From Anaspis maculata (Eukaryota > Arthropoda > Insecta > Coleoptera > Scraptiidae), in the NCBI GenBank assembly GCA_949128115.1, contig OX421965.1, positions 58,708,012 through 58,772,011 of the forward strand: 64,000 nucleotides of DNA. The letters run 5' to 3'. The notes beneath the pieces were generated by a model that was not told where the DNA came from, did not search any database, and saw only the letters and a program-made list of their open reading frames with translations. This document shows positions 30,890-42,120 of this stretch, piece by piece. How positions within the stretch are numbered: position 1 is the stretch's first letter; the number at the start of each line of letters is the position of its first letter. The position numbers were made by a program, and so were the translations under genes.

Positions 30890-31176
30890 GCGCCATCCTG
30901 ACGCCAGGACAACCTAACGCGTGGACAATTTGATGTGTCGCTTCAAGCCTTGACGAGCCCCCTTATTGTGTCTTTATGTTGATTTTGGAACTCTATCGAG
31001 CCACAATCTATCTCCTCATCGCTGACTCGGGTTCCTATAGCTGATTATGGTGTTTAGTTGTCCCGACGTTAAGTCGGGTAGCGGCCACTTTAAAATTCCC
31101 AGCGTCAAGTTGTCCCGGCGTCAAGTCGGCCGCTTCAAAATTCCTGGCGTCAAGTTGTCCCGCGTCAAGTTGTCAT
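30840..31176 (+). repeat. GCGTCAAGTTGTCC short-repeat cluster
   Basis: GGCGTCAAGTTGTCC or a close variant occurs at about 30840 and four or more times between 31055 and 31170, with inverted forms at 30510-30540 and 30900-30930. Spacing is irregular and spacers include CGGCCGCTTCAAAATTCC. The repeat has no coding meaning that I can see. Confidence 0.7.
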
Positions 31177-31179
31177 GTA

Positions 31180-31388
31180 CAGTTGGAAGCGAAATAATTC
31201 ATACGGCTCCGCTAGGAAGTCGGCTGGATTTCTGAAATGTTAGCCGCTTGAACCGTTCTTGAATGCCATTTTCGATGATGATCAATTTTTTATCAAAACT
31301 GACATTCAAGAACGATCCAAGCAGCTAACATTTCTGAAATCCAGCCGACTTTCTAGCGAACCCGTATGAATTATTCCGCTCCCAACTG
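31180..31388. mobile_element. TA-flanked MITE, CAGTTGGAAGCG ends
   Basis: CAGTTGGAAGCGAAATAATT at the left mirrors AATTATTCCGCTCCCAACTG at the right, and TA lies immediately outside both ends. Pairing continues through GTCGGCTGGATTTC and CATTCAAGAAC, giving ~90-bp arms. Size and TA duplication suit a Tc1/mariner-type MITE. Confidence 0.85.
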
Positions 31389-31409
31389 TACGCTATGGGT
31401 TTGGTTCTA

Positions 31410-31543
31410 CGGGGTGTTTATAAGAGACTGTGATCGCGGCAGGCTTGGATCAGGCCGAAAAACGTAGTAACAGGCGCAATAATTGTAGTGATCGAGAGCG
31501 GATTCCAAAGGCAATGCGATCACAGACGTTTATAAACACCCGG
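31410..31543. mobile_element. TA-flanked MITE, CGGGGTGTTTATAA ends
   Basis: CGGGGTGTTTATAAGAGACT at the left mirrors GTTTATAAACACCCGG at the right; GTGATCGC/GCGATCAC extends the pairing. TA flanks both ends (31408-31409 and 31544-31545). Total 134 bp. Confidence 0.8.
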
Positions 31544-31610
31544 TATATACATAGCCTTAAAGTGCAGATGTCTGACTGCTCCAAGAGCAGGGCACTGACA
31601 TAGTATGTAT

Positions 31611-32135
31611 GTGGAAAGGAGTTTCCTCCTCTTCGCTACATAGCCTGCCGTCAGGATCGTCTCTCACCGTTATGGTGGTAAGATGTTTCATGAGCGAACA
31701 GTGTCCCGTAAATAGTCAAACTGCCCGTCTTGGCTGATGGTTCTTGCTAAGATTTATTAGTTCTCTCGCTCTTTTCCTGGAAGGTCCGCCGATGAACATT
31801 CGCGAGTGCCTTGGCTCAGGGGCGTTCATCCAGTAAGAGGTGTGTTCGTTCTTCAACAGGTTTTTCATTTCCCCCGAACTGATGAGATATCACAAACTGC
31901 TGTTGTCATATCAGGTTCACTCCCTGTTAGAGGAACTTTAGCCCCCTTTTTTGCCTGTAGGTCCGCTTTTTCATTCTCTTCTTTCCCTTGGTGGCCTTTG
32001 GTCCACCTGAGGGTGATTTTGTTGTTGTGTTCTGCTTACTGTGTTAAAGAGTTCACACATTCTTTCACTGCTTTGGATCGTATCTTTACGGAGCTCAAAG
32101 CTTTTAATGCTACTTGGCTGTCAGTGATGGCTGGA
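31611..32135 (-). pseudogene. LINE RNase H and C-terminal relic (right, inverted copy)
   Basis: This is the inverted copy of 30013-30473, extended about 60 bases further upstream on the minus strand. The extension adds ITDSQVALKAL, the TDSQ-type catalytic segment of RNase H, before the shared TKGHQGKEENEKAD motif. So this copy holds more of the domain than the left one. Frames are disrupted. The equal 461-bp length of the two copies without net indels shows they arose by inverted duplication. Confidence 0.75.
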
Positions 32136-33360
32136 TTCTCTTATTGTGGTAAGATCTCCCGATCACTTCCTCCGAAGAAGGCTCATAAGACTTCCTAATC
32201 ACTGAGACGGAGTAACTCCTGAAGCATTTAGGATTGCCCAGCCAGCGTGTGCCTCCTAACGATGGTTGGAATTAGTGTTTCTGCTGGTGTCGTTCTGGAC
32301 GGAAAGTTCCCCGCTCCAGAAAGGTAGATGGGTCGGTTAAACTCGACCTTTGCCTGCAGTCCCGACGCAGGTGTCCAGGTTCTCCGCAGCCAAAGCTTAG
32401 TGACTCGCCTTCTGTTCTTCGCCATAAATGTATTTCTGGCAGTCTCCGCCAAAAGGTCTGCGGCCTGATTCAGATAGACCAGGTAAAAGCGAGTCAACCT
32501 TGGACGTCGGCTTCGAATTCCTGCGAAGCTTTTTCTAATGCGTTGAGTCCTAGCTCCTTGTTAAGTCTGATAACTTGTCCTCATGTAAAGAGTCCTTTTT
32601 TGTCAAAGAACTTTGGCAGCGATAACGTTGATGTTTGAAAATACTTTTTCGTCATTTTTTTATCTAAATACTCATTAGGGCTTGTCATCTTGATCATGCA
32701 AATGCACAATTCCAAGCAAAGCGATTATTACAGGTCGCATTATCGATTTCATTGGCGACCTTCATCTTGAGAATTTTTTCATCAAATATTAGTTTTTCAC
32801 GAATAGTGATCCATGGGTACTTACTACTAACGGATTTTTCTTTTCAAAGTCATGAGCTTGCCGCCTGGCGCCTCTGATTTGCCACAGGGGCCACAGGGGG
32901 TACGGCTGTACCTAAAATCAATAACTACCTTTAGCGCCACCGCTGCTTTACAGGAGCTTGAATGCTCTGGAAACTTCGATGAGCCGTCCGGAACGATCTT
33001 CTTGAAGCGTCTTTGCCATTCGCGAATATTCCAGACTTTTCCACTTTTCTTCCGTCGTTGCTCCCGAACGTAGATACTGGAACCGTTCGAGAGACCAGCA
33101 ACTAGTAACAATTTTATGAATAATTAGCATAGAAAATATGGCAAATTGCCTAGTGAGGACTATAGCATATTTCTTTCTCTCTGCGCATATCTTTGCACAA
33201 TCGCTCTTTTCACTTGTAGGTGCGAAAGCCAACCTGTTGTTGTGATTCCTCGGCGTAAAAGCTCTAACTTTGGTACGCGTATAAATTATACGGATCGTAG
33301 TAGGTACCTGCGCCTAGGCCGGCCGGGAATTAATAATAAATTTAAAAATTCAAACAGATA
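32136..33360. other. No gene assigned; possible further LINE remnant
   Basis: The minus-strand frame 32228-32497 could be the degraded linker between RT and RNase H of the same LINE, but I see no RT motif. Frames at 32827-33232 on the minus strand overlap plus-strand frames and look like chance. Confidence 0.3.
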
Positions 33361-35600
33361 AACGGTGTTTCATAACCTCTGCATCAGATGACAGTACCGA
33401 TAAATCTCCCGTAATTTATTAGGCGAGCGGATCCCCATAATCGGACACTTCTAGCCACAAACTCCGGCACTTTGCGTGCAATATAAAAACAGCAACAAAA
33501 TCACGTCGAGCCGTTTTGCGCGTACATACGGGGTTTGTGTGTGTTGTGCGAAGAGCTTCATGAGCATACCTTGATAGATAGCCACCAGCGAAGACGACAA
33601 AAAACTGTCTTTGTCTGTTGGAGCTATGTTAATTCTACCATGCGATAATTCATACCAGTTGTACTTGCCTTGCTGGAGTCGTATTATAATAATATACGAC
33701 GAGCTTGGATGTATACCTCAGTTCTCTTCTCGGCGCGTTCATGTCCCTCCTCTTCCTCCACCTCTTCGTACTCTTGAAATATGAAGCAAAAATGCTACAC
33801 GCATGTAAAACCTCCTCATCAGCTGCAAGGTAGTTTAAATTGAATTAAACCGGGTACACCTATACTTTCCTTGCGGTTATACGGCCGCGGTAATAATGGA
33901 CTCCGGAGCATATTTCACTATCGTTTGCTCCAAATCACTACCTACTAATATGAGATACACTTGCAGCTACCCGTTTCCTAATCGCATTATCCAAATCCCC
34001 ATTGAGAGAGCATTTCCAAACAAGACTAGGTTGCGACAGCTTTTATTCAATGAAACTGCAGAAAGCGATGACCTTGGCATCCGTTACCTCGTGCATCTCT
34101 TGATTAAAGTATTGTCTCCGCGTCTCGTTTTCCACAATCACAAAATTGCATTGGCATCAAACTCCATCCACTTTGCGGTAACCAACACCATTCATGATCG
34201 AATGAACAAATGGATACAATAATAATGTATAACGATAGAAACACAAATCCTGGCCGCAACGGTTTCGTGTTACCGGCCAGGTTTGTTTTCCACCTGTATT
34301 TGGTTACAACAATCACGGACTGAGCGCCAATCAACACACTTGTGGTAAGTCGATATGCGGAGTGATGCAAATTTTTTAATTGATCATTATTACATAGGTA
34401 CCTGCTCACTAGCTCACTGAAATGCTGGTTCTTTAACATTCCATCCTGTCAGGGTCTCCTGTGCGAAATAATTTTTTTTTGCTTGGTGAGAAATTAATTT
34501 TGTGACAAGAGGTAGTAGGCAGTGCTCAAGAAATTGATGTGCAGCTATAATAAATGAGACATTAACGGTTATTCTCTCCTTTTTTTGTATAAATCATCAC
34601 ATTATTATAATAAAGCAATTATCGCCAACAAAGTATTGAGGAGTTGTTGATGTAAAAATTATTTTTTATTACCTCCATCTGGTTATACAATGAACGATAA
34701 TTCATGGATACCTTTGGGAATACTCAGAAATCCTCGGCGTAAAAAATTGTTGACCGTAAGAATAATTTTTTGCACAGTAGGGTGTCGGTACGGAAAAGTG
34801 GATCTAACAATCGCAATTGATGTGCTCAATAAATGACCGGTCAAGTTTATGCGATACAATTTTTCTTTCATTATAGCCGGTACCCAATTAGCGTAACAGA
34901 AATTTCCGAGCCTCAACTTCACCCAGCTGGGAGGTCATCCCAAGTGTCGATTTATCAAGGGGTCCGAGAAGGGAACCAGATCAAACGACGGTTCGGCGAG
35001 CAGCGACAATATCATACCGTTGCAATATAAACAATGGCGAAATGCAAAGAAGGAGACGATCCAGTGTCAAGCGGTGGACAATGGATCGAATCATTAAATA
35101 TTCTGCAGCACGTCCGATTTCGCGAGGGGGACTTGATAAAAATAACAATAGCAGCAAGTTTGCGACGAGACGCAGATGTGAGGTCAGATAACCAACAGCA
35201 CAATGCTCACGTCACCTAGTGATTAATTAGCCTGGCCTGCCTCCTTACTGTTTATTCTTTGACCATAGCACCAAACGCTCCCGGTGCTGCTCTCGTTTTT
35301 GGTCATATGCAAAACTCTTCTTTGGTCCTTCGGCCCCATTTTTCGTTTCTCCTCGCTCATGTCGGCCCATCCTCGGTCATTTATTTGAGAAAATTCGGCT
35401 TGACAAAAGCACCGACGGCTAAGCCATACACGAATTATTGTTATTAGCTAATTATAGTGGAAACGTATGGTTAATAACACGATTTCATACTTTTCTAGTG
35501 CGCGTATAGCTGGCTGTACTATACAGCACGAATTATTAGCGTATGCGATGCGCTTAACCACAGGTTTCATCATATAAGTAATGAATTAGGGACATAACCA
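33361..35600. other. Mostly unique DNA, no gene assigned
   Basis: Base composition is less AT-rich than the flanks and no repeats were noticed apart from a hairpin near 34250. Open frames at 33896-34222 and 34833-35219 lack recognisable motifs. It could be intronic or regulatory host DNA. Confidence 0.3.
34249..34281. repeat. Short GC-rich hairpin
   Basis: CCTGGCCG and CGGCCAGG are separated by 17 bases (CAACGGTTTCGTGTTAC). It lies inside AT-rich sequence and has no poly-T tract following it. Function unknown. Confidence 0.5.
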
Positions 35601-35604
35601 CCGC

Positions 35605-35690
35605 GCACAAAAAAAAAGCAATGGTTCCAAATCAGAGCTCTGCGGCACCTCCCTGTGGCTGGCTCTAAACCGATATTTCTCTCAATCAAT
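35605..35690 (-). pseudogene. Possible LINE reverse-transcriptase scrap
   Basis: The minus strand reads EVPQSSDLEPLLFFV, which resembles the GVPQGSxLGPLLF motif of retrotransposon RTs with several substitutions. No flanking RT motifs were found, so this is a weak call. Confidence 0.35.
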
Positions 35691-35699
35691 GATATTTGT

Positions 35700-36945
35700 C
35701 ATCAATGAACCGTTCGGACGCACGGCCCCTCCTCTGTCATGTCATTACCGAGATAAACGGCCTCATTAAAATCGTATCTCCGAAACGCGTCATCAATCAG
35801 AGACGGGGCCCGTGTGCGTTTGAGTGTGTGTGCCCCGTTGAATGATTGCGCAGGTAGCAGAAATGCGCTGGTGTGAAAGCCTTGTTTGTGGCATTCAACC
35901 GGTAAGGTACCTTGCATTGTACCCGGTGGGGTGTCTATTATGTCGTGATAGCGCCCATGTGTGGGAACCAACTCTTTTCGAACGGCGTATTGATGGAGTA
36001 CCAACAACAACAACAACGGCGGAATTTCACAATGGCCGGGACGAATTGAGCGCTTTTTTTCATTCCGACGCGCGAGATATGTGTATGGGATTAATTAGCT
36101 TTGAACCTTGCCCAGGTCGTTCAAATAAAAAGAACTGTAGGAGGACGCTTCGCTGTACGGAAAGCCATAACGCATCAGACGGGACGGCGGATGCGAGTTT
36201 ACAAAAAAGCATATAGGAGCGTTGATGGAGCTACTTGTGCTGCTGATGGACAATTGAAGTCCAAGAGAATTTCCATCAATCAAGGGATGATGTCTCAAAG
36301 TTGAATAAAACGTGAATGTGCGTAACGTTTCAACAATAATTGATATTCAATAGTCTACTGGACGAGTGAGCTCTGATACGTAGTTTTATTTTTCTGATTA
36401 CACGTTGATTAGAACCAAGTCACATCAGATTTGTTGTTCCACAGAAATACAACCAGTTGTGTTCTTATCTTGAGGCACAACGCATGTCACGTGGCGACGT
36501 ATCCGTATATACCTTGTGCGCCTTCACTGTGAAGAGAGAAACCAGAATAGGTCCCTTCGTTTCGGTTTTTTTGAGTGCGCATGTCCGGCGCGAATTTCAT
36601 AGTTTCGTACACCCATATTGGAAACTAGCTTTCGCCGGGGCCGCTTCGCGGCCCCTAAGCGATACCTAATCCTCATTGGCTCGCGCTTCTCGTAGGGTGA
36701 TATTTTCATGAGTGACTGCTCTGCATCTAGCGGTGCTCATTCTACTTATTCGTTGGGAACGTCTACCGTACTTCGCGCTCTTCGACTTTTTCATGTTTTC
36801 GCTGTTCGTTTTTTTCAATCGCCATTTTGCTACAGAACTGGCAAGATCTCCTCTTCCACGTTGGGAATTGTGTAAAATGTATATCATATCAACTTTTCAT
36901 TAGCAACTGGCAAGAAACAGGTGTTCAAAACCACGACGGATCTTG
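35700..36945. other. No gene assigned
   Basis: Frames at 35702-36016 (minus), 35842-36216 (plus) and 36457-36887 (both strands) overlap one another and match nothing known to me. A short (CAA)n lies at 36002-36016. Confidence 0.3.
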
Positions 36946-36989
36946 CTTTATATACTCCTACTAATGGGTAGCCCCACTCAAACCAAAAG

Positions 36990-39850
36990 AAAGTTTCGAA
37001 TGGACCACAACTTTTCAGAATCCACAACATTCGAGAGTGCTCTGAAATGTTCCTGGCCGAACGTTCCAGACTATTCTTGAATATTCCAGAATATACCGGA
37101 ACGTTCTGGAATGTTGTGGAATGATCTCGAATACTCTCGAATATTCTGTACTGCACCTCTACCACTAGGTGGCCCCACACCAAAAAGGCTTCGAATAGTC
37201 CATCATGTTCCAGAAACTTTAAGGAGTTTCCTAGAATGTTCCACAATGATCTGGAATGTTTCGAGATGTTTTCGAACGTTCCAGACAATTCCCAAACATT
37301 CCAGAACATACGGGAACATTCTGGAATGTGGTGGAATGATCTTGAATACTCTCGAATATTTTGTACTTATTCTGTACTGCACCTCTACTAATAGGTGGCT
37401 CCACACCAAAAAGGCTTCGAATGGTCCACAATGTTACAGTAACTTTCAAGGGTGTTCTGGAATGTTTCACAGTGATCTGGAATGATCCGGAATGTTTTCG
37501 GGAGTTCCAGACTATTCCCGACCATCCCAGAACATTCTGGAATGTTATAGAATGATCTCGAATGTTCTACAATGATCTGGAATGTTCCAGGATGTTTCCG
37601 AACGTTCCAGACTATTTTCGATCATTCTAGAACATAATGGAACATTCTGGGATGTTTTCGAACGATCCAGACTACTCCCAAACATACCAAAACATTCTGG
37701 AATGTTGTGAATTGATCACGAATGCTTTGGAATGTTCCGGGATGTTTTTGAACGTTCTAGATGATTCCGACCATTTTAGAACATACCAAAACATTTTGAA
37801 CTGTTATGGAATGATTTTGAATGCTCCACAATGATCTGGAATATTTCGGGATGTTTCCGAACATTCCAGACTATTCCCGACCAGTCCAGAACATACCGGA
37901 ATATTCTAGAATGTTCAGCGATGATCTGGAATGTTCCGGGATATTTTCGAACGTTCCAGACTATTCTCGACCATTCTAGAACGTACCGAAACATTCTGGA
38001 AACTGAAATGTTGTGGAACGATCTCGAATGTAGGTACCACAATGGATTGGGAAGTTTCGGAATGTTCCAGAACGTTCCAGACTATTCCCGACAATTACAG
38101 AACATTCTGGAATGTTATAGAATGATCTCGAATGTTCCACAATGATCTGGAATGTTCCAGAATGTTTCCGAACGTTCCAGACTATTTTCGATCATTCTAG
38201 AACATAATGGAACATTCTGGGATGTTTTCGAACGTTCCAGACTACTCCCGAATATCCTGGAACATTCTGGAATGTTGTGAAATAATCACGAATGCTCTAC
38301 AATGATCTGGAATGTTCCGGGATGTTTTTGATCGTTCCAGAGGATCTCGACCATTTTAGAATAAACCAAAACATTTTGGACTGTTATGGAATGATTTTGA
38401 ATGCTCTACAATGATCTGGAATATTTCGGGATGTTTCCGAACATTCCAGACTATTCCCGACCATTCCAGAACATACCGAAACATTCTGGAATGTTGTAAA
38501 ATAATCTAGAATGTTCCGCAATGATCTGGAATGTTCCGAGATGTTTTTGAACGTTCCAGACTATTCTCGAACATTCTAGAACGTACCGGAACATTCTGTA
38601 ATCTGAAATGTTGTGGAACGATCTCAAATGTAGGTACCACAATGGATTAGAATGTTCCGGAATGTTCCAGAACGTTCCGGACTATTCCCGTCAATTCCAG
38701 AACATTCTGGGATGTTATAGAATGATCTCGAATGTTCCACAATGATCTGGAATGTTCCAGGATGTTTCCGAACGTTCCAGACTATTTTCGATCATTCTAG
38801 AACATAATGGAACATTTTGGGATGTTTTCAAACGTTCCAGACTACTCCCGAATATACCGGAACATTCTGAAATGTTGTGAAATGATCACGAATGCTCTAC
38901 AATGATCTGGAATGTTCCGGGATGTTTTTGAACGTTCTAGATGATCCCGACCATTTTAGAACGTACCAAAACATTTTGGACTGTTATGAAATGATTTTGA
39001 ATGCTCTGCAATGATCTGGAATAATTCGGGATGTTTAGGAACATTCCAGACTATTCCCGACTATTCCAGAACATACCTGAACATTCTGGAATGTTGTAGA
39101 ATGATTTAGAATGCTCCGCAATGATCTGGAATGTTCCGGGATGTTTTAGAACGTTCCAGACTATTCTCGAACATTCTATAACATACTTGAACATTCTGGA
39201 ATTTGAAATGTTGTGGAACAATCTCGAATGTAGGTACCACAATGGATTGGAATGTTTCAGAACGTTCCAGACTATTCTCGAATATACCCGAATATTCTGG
39301 AATGTTGTGGAATAATCACGGGATGTTTCCGAACATCCCAAACTATTCCCGACCATTCCCGAACATACCGGAACATTTTGGAATGTTGTAGAATGATCTC
39401 GAGTGTTCCACAATTATTTGGAATGTTGCGGGATGTTTCCGACCGTTCCAGACTATTCCCGAACATTTTACAACACACCGTAACATTTTTGAATGTTATG
39501 GAATAATTTCGAATGTTCCACAATGATCTGGAATGTTCCGGGATGTTTCCGAACGTTCCAGGCTATTCCAGGATATTGTATTCCACCCGTCAAATAAAAC
39601 CAAGAACCTTCTTCATGGATGGGGCATAGAGGGCTACCACACCATATAACTTCTTTGATCCTACTGGGACTCGTTTCTGAGTTCCGGCACGCACCTCTGT
39701 ACACTTTCTTTTATTATTCGAACGTTGAAGACTATTTCCGAACATTCCAGAACATACCGAAACATTCTGGAATGTTGTTGAATGATCTCGAATACTGTCG
39801 AAAGTTCTGGACTGTTCTAGACATTTCTAGAGAGCTAAAATTTCCAGCCC
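36990..39850 (+). repeat. GAA/TTC decamer satellite (heat-shock-element-like), ~2.8 kb
   Basis: The array is built from alternating GAA and TTC triplets with two-base spacers (GGAATGTTCCAGAACGTTCC and variants), a 10-bp basic unit. A ~110-bp monomer is visible from AATGATCTGGAAT at 38411, 38521, 38901, 39011 and 39121. A higher-order period of about 570-600 bp is seen at 37571, 38141 and 38741. At 38650-38677 six triplets in a row fit the heat-shock-factor consensus nGAAnnTTCn exactly; 38060-38081 has four and a half. The 5' part (36950-37500) carries interspersed spacers with CCACACCAAAAAGGCTTCGA at a ~235-bp period. Mirrored open frames on both strands are artefacts of the palindromic unit. 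Confidence 0.9.
39577..39718 (+). repeat. Satellite spacer copy 1 (uninterrupted)
   Basis: This ~140-bp non-HSE spacer has AACCTTCTTCATGGATGGGG, GGGCTACCACACCATATAAC, and ACTCGTTTCTGAGTTCCG. It interrupts the satellite and is repeated in two pieces at 39870-39933 and 40430-40500. It acts as the empty-site reference for the MITE there. Confidence 0.8.
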
Positions 39851-39869
39851 TTATATCTTCAAAAGCACG
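39719..39869 (+). repeat. Final HSE-like satellite segment
   Basis: About 130 bases of GAA/TTC satellite followed by ATTTCTAGAGAGCTAAAATT, placed between the two spacer copies, showing that array plus spacer forms a larger repeated unit. Confidence 0.7.
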
Positions 39870-39933
39870 CTCTTTAGGTAAAAACGGGAACCTTCTTCAT
39901 CGATGGGGGATATAGGGCTACCATACCATATAA

Positions 39934-40429
39934 AGGTGGGTTCAGTCAGCTTGGTTTTAGTTTTAGTCGTAGTCGTTGTCGTAAATTTGAAAGTAGAAAG
40001 CACGCGTCATATGCGCGGCGTTCATACAGAGTTTTAGTTTTAATTTTAGTCGTAAGAATTCCGAACTTTGTCGTATGATGCCGACTTGCAGGTTGCGTAA
40101 TTACCGGTATAAGGTATGAGCATGGATGGTGATGGTAATGGGTTGTATGTATCAATAAAAAAATAGCATAAGCATTTGCTTCGATTTCAGAGGAGTTGTA
40201 CTCCTCATAAATGTAAGCAAATACTTATTTATGCTTATTTTTTCACGAGTTTTTATATTAATACTACCCATTATGAACACGGACCGTAAGAAGATGAAGG
40301 TTCGCGCAGTATCATTCGAGCTCCTATTGGTCAATTCTTACGACTAAATCTTGCTGTATGAACGCTCTTCTCTGTTACGACAACGACTAAAACTAAAACA
40401 GCGACTAAATAAGCTGACTGAACGCACCT
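39934..40429. mobile_element. PIF/Harbinger-like MITE with TAA target-site duplication
   Basis: The 496-bp element starts AGGTGGGTTCAGTCAGCTTG and ends with AAGCTGACTGAACGCACCT; terminal pairing extends through GTTTTAGTTTTAGTCGT-type sequence. TAA flanks it at 39931-39933 and 40430-40432. The spacer copy at 39577-39718 reads CCATATAACTTC at the same point, giving the empty site and confirming the 3-bp duplication. A 3-bp TWA duplication is typical of PIF/Harbinger. No transposase inside. Confidence 0.85.
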
Positions 40430-40500
40430 TAACTCCCTTGATCGTAGCGGTACTCGTTTCTGAGTTTTAGCGGCACAAAGATTTGGCACTTACTTTTATT
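40430..40500 (+). repeat. Second half of satellite spacer copy 2
   Basis: CTCCCTTGATCGTAGCGGTACTCGTTTCTGAGTTTTAGCGGCAC continues the spacer unit broken by the MITE (first half at 39870-39933). It leads into an (AT)n run at 40499-40514. Confidence 0.75.
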
Positions 40501-40514
40501 ATATATATATATAT

Positions 40515-41587
40515 TGATTAACACTAGAAAACATTGTAGGGCACCTGAAATTCCACAAATAATTTGGTTGAATGTTAGATACCATTTTTTATATTCAAAG
40601 GAAATGTTTCATTGGAATAAAGTTCAATGATCATTTGTGGACGTTCAGGAACAACGAAAATGGCAACAGCGCTCAAAACAACAAGACATCGGCGCGAACT
40701 GTCACTTGTGACAATTATGATCACACTTCTCGTTTCTACCTGACCTACATTTCATTTGCTCATGTTTTGACGAAAGAACACAACTTGTTGAAAATGGCTA
40801 TACCGAGAAGGAAGTTCAAAGAAGCTACGAAGAGATGCATTTACGGTATGTGTAAAAGTGACAGCCAGGAACCAGTAGTTGGTCAGGCGGCTAGACAGAG
40901 AATGCAGCGATGCCATTCAACTGACAGGTGTACGAAAGTTTTCAAAATTTGGAGCCTTCAAGCATGCGCACCTGCCCAAACGAAGTAGCCTATACTTGGT
41001 CTTTACCTTGATCATCAAATAAAAAACTGATTTTCAGGTTCATAATAATACCAAGACCAAGCAGACCTAGTAAGTGATTAACTTTTTATTCTAAGATTCC
41101 TTATCTTTCTTGAGATGTTTTTGCAATCATTTCACCCAATTTTCTCTGTTGGACATTTCTGTGGAATTTTATTTTAGATGCCTCCATTATGATTTTCATG
41201 AGTATTTAAAATTGAAGTTGAATAATTCAAAGTGCTCAAAAGCGAGAATCTCAAATTTTGACTTTCCGAGTTTTTCAATTAAAATGATTTAAATCAGTAT
41301 TTTTTGTTAATTATATCTTAGAACTTCACAGCCCATTAGCTTTTACACTTCCATTGTGGCATTCTCAAAAATATTCAATATTTCATGCAATCATGTTTTT
41401 CCGGTTAAGATTGAATTTTCACAGAGTTCAACAAATTCCACAATTTTTGGCATTTTCATGTTTTGGAAGATGACAAAATGATTGAACTGGGTAGATTATA
41501 CTTGCCTTTATCAATATTCGCGACAATTTGCTCAAAATTTTTTTGTTATTCTATTCTTTTAAGAATTTGAAAAACTTCATCGTTGAA
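40515..41587. other. No gene assigned
   Basis: The plus-strand frame 40572-40988 (138 codons) has no recognisable motif and its Met lies in AT-rich sequence. The rest is AT-rich and featureless. Confidence 0.35.
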
Positions 41588-41838
41588 CAGATCTGCTAGA
41601 CTTAGGAGTGCTATTGGCAAGTTGGGCTTAGCCCGAGGACAAATAGAATACCGCTTTCTCTACCGAAAGGTCGGACATAACCAGCTGACTGGCATGCCTT
41701 TTGGGCTCTGCGATGCACTGGGTATGTTCATACGCTGCACGAAGTGTGTTTTGCGAGGCCTTATGTAGAAAACCTGGTCAGTTTCGCTTGACGATGTGAT
41801 AGTCAGCGGTCGATCATTCGAGGAACACCAGAGGAGGT
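41588..41838 (+). pseudogene. Ty3/Gypsy-like reverse-transcriptase relic
   Basis: Plus-strand frames give NQLTGMPFGLCDALGMF followed, after a stop, by SLDDVIVSGRSFEEHQRR. These correspond to the MPFGLCNAP motif and the YLDDV catalytic motif of Gypsy-type RT (Tyr replaced by Ser). An upstream frame-shifted part (PEDK...NTAFST) matches the preceding RT block. Only about 80 residues survive, with at least two lesions. No LTR is seen next to it, and there is no reason to link it to the solo LTR at 25 kb. Confidence 0.8.
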
Positions 41839-41839
41839 A

Positions 41840-42120
41840 AGTATACTATTCAGAAGCAGGTACTCCTCGAGGTACTCCTCTCACCCCCACCCCTCACCTC
41901 TTGGAGCGATCGCGGCGCTCGATTTCGCTAAACTAATCAAGAAACGTCCAGCCTCCTGCTAAAAATTTCCAAAGGACGCAAACTATTGTATAGAAAAAAG
42001 TTTGTTTTATAAGTAGTTGAGGACCATACCACTGGTCAAGGGGAACAGCGACATCTATCGTCTATAAACGACTAGTGATGCCGTTTGAATTTTTTGAATT
42101 TGAATTTTCGCGACAAGACT
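41840..42120. other. No recognisable feature
   Basis: Single-copy sequence between the Gypsy relic and a GTCTC repeat run. Confidence 0.35.

Noticed and set aside
36990..39850. Multiple short ORFs rich in Trp-Asn-Val/Ser-Arg (for example at 37111-37485 and 39051-39413)
   Set aside because: They are translations of the tandem GAA/TTC satellite, occur on both strands, and track the repeat period.
36990..39850. CRISPR-like array
   Set aside because: Repeats are contiguous and diverged with no unique spacers of constant length, and the DNA is clearly eukaryotic.
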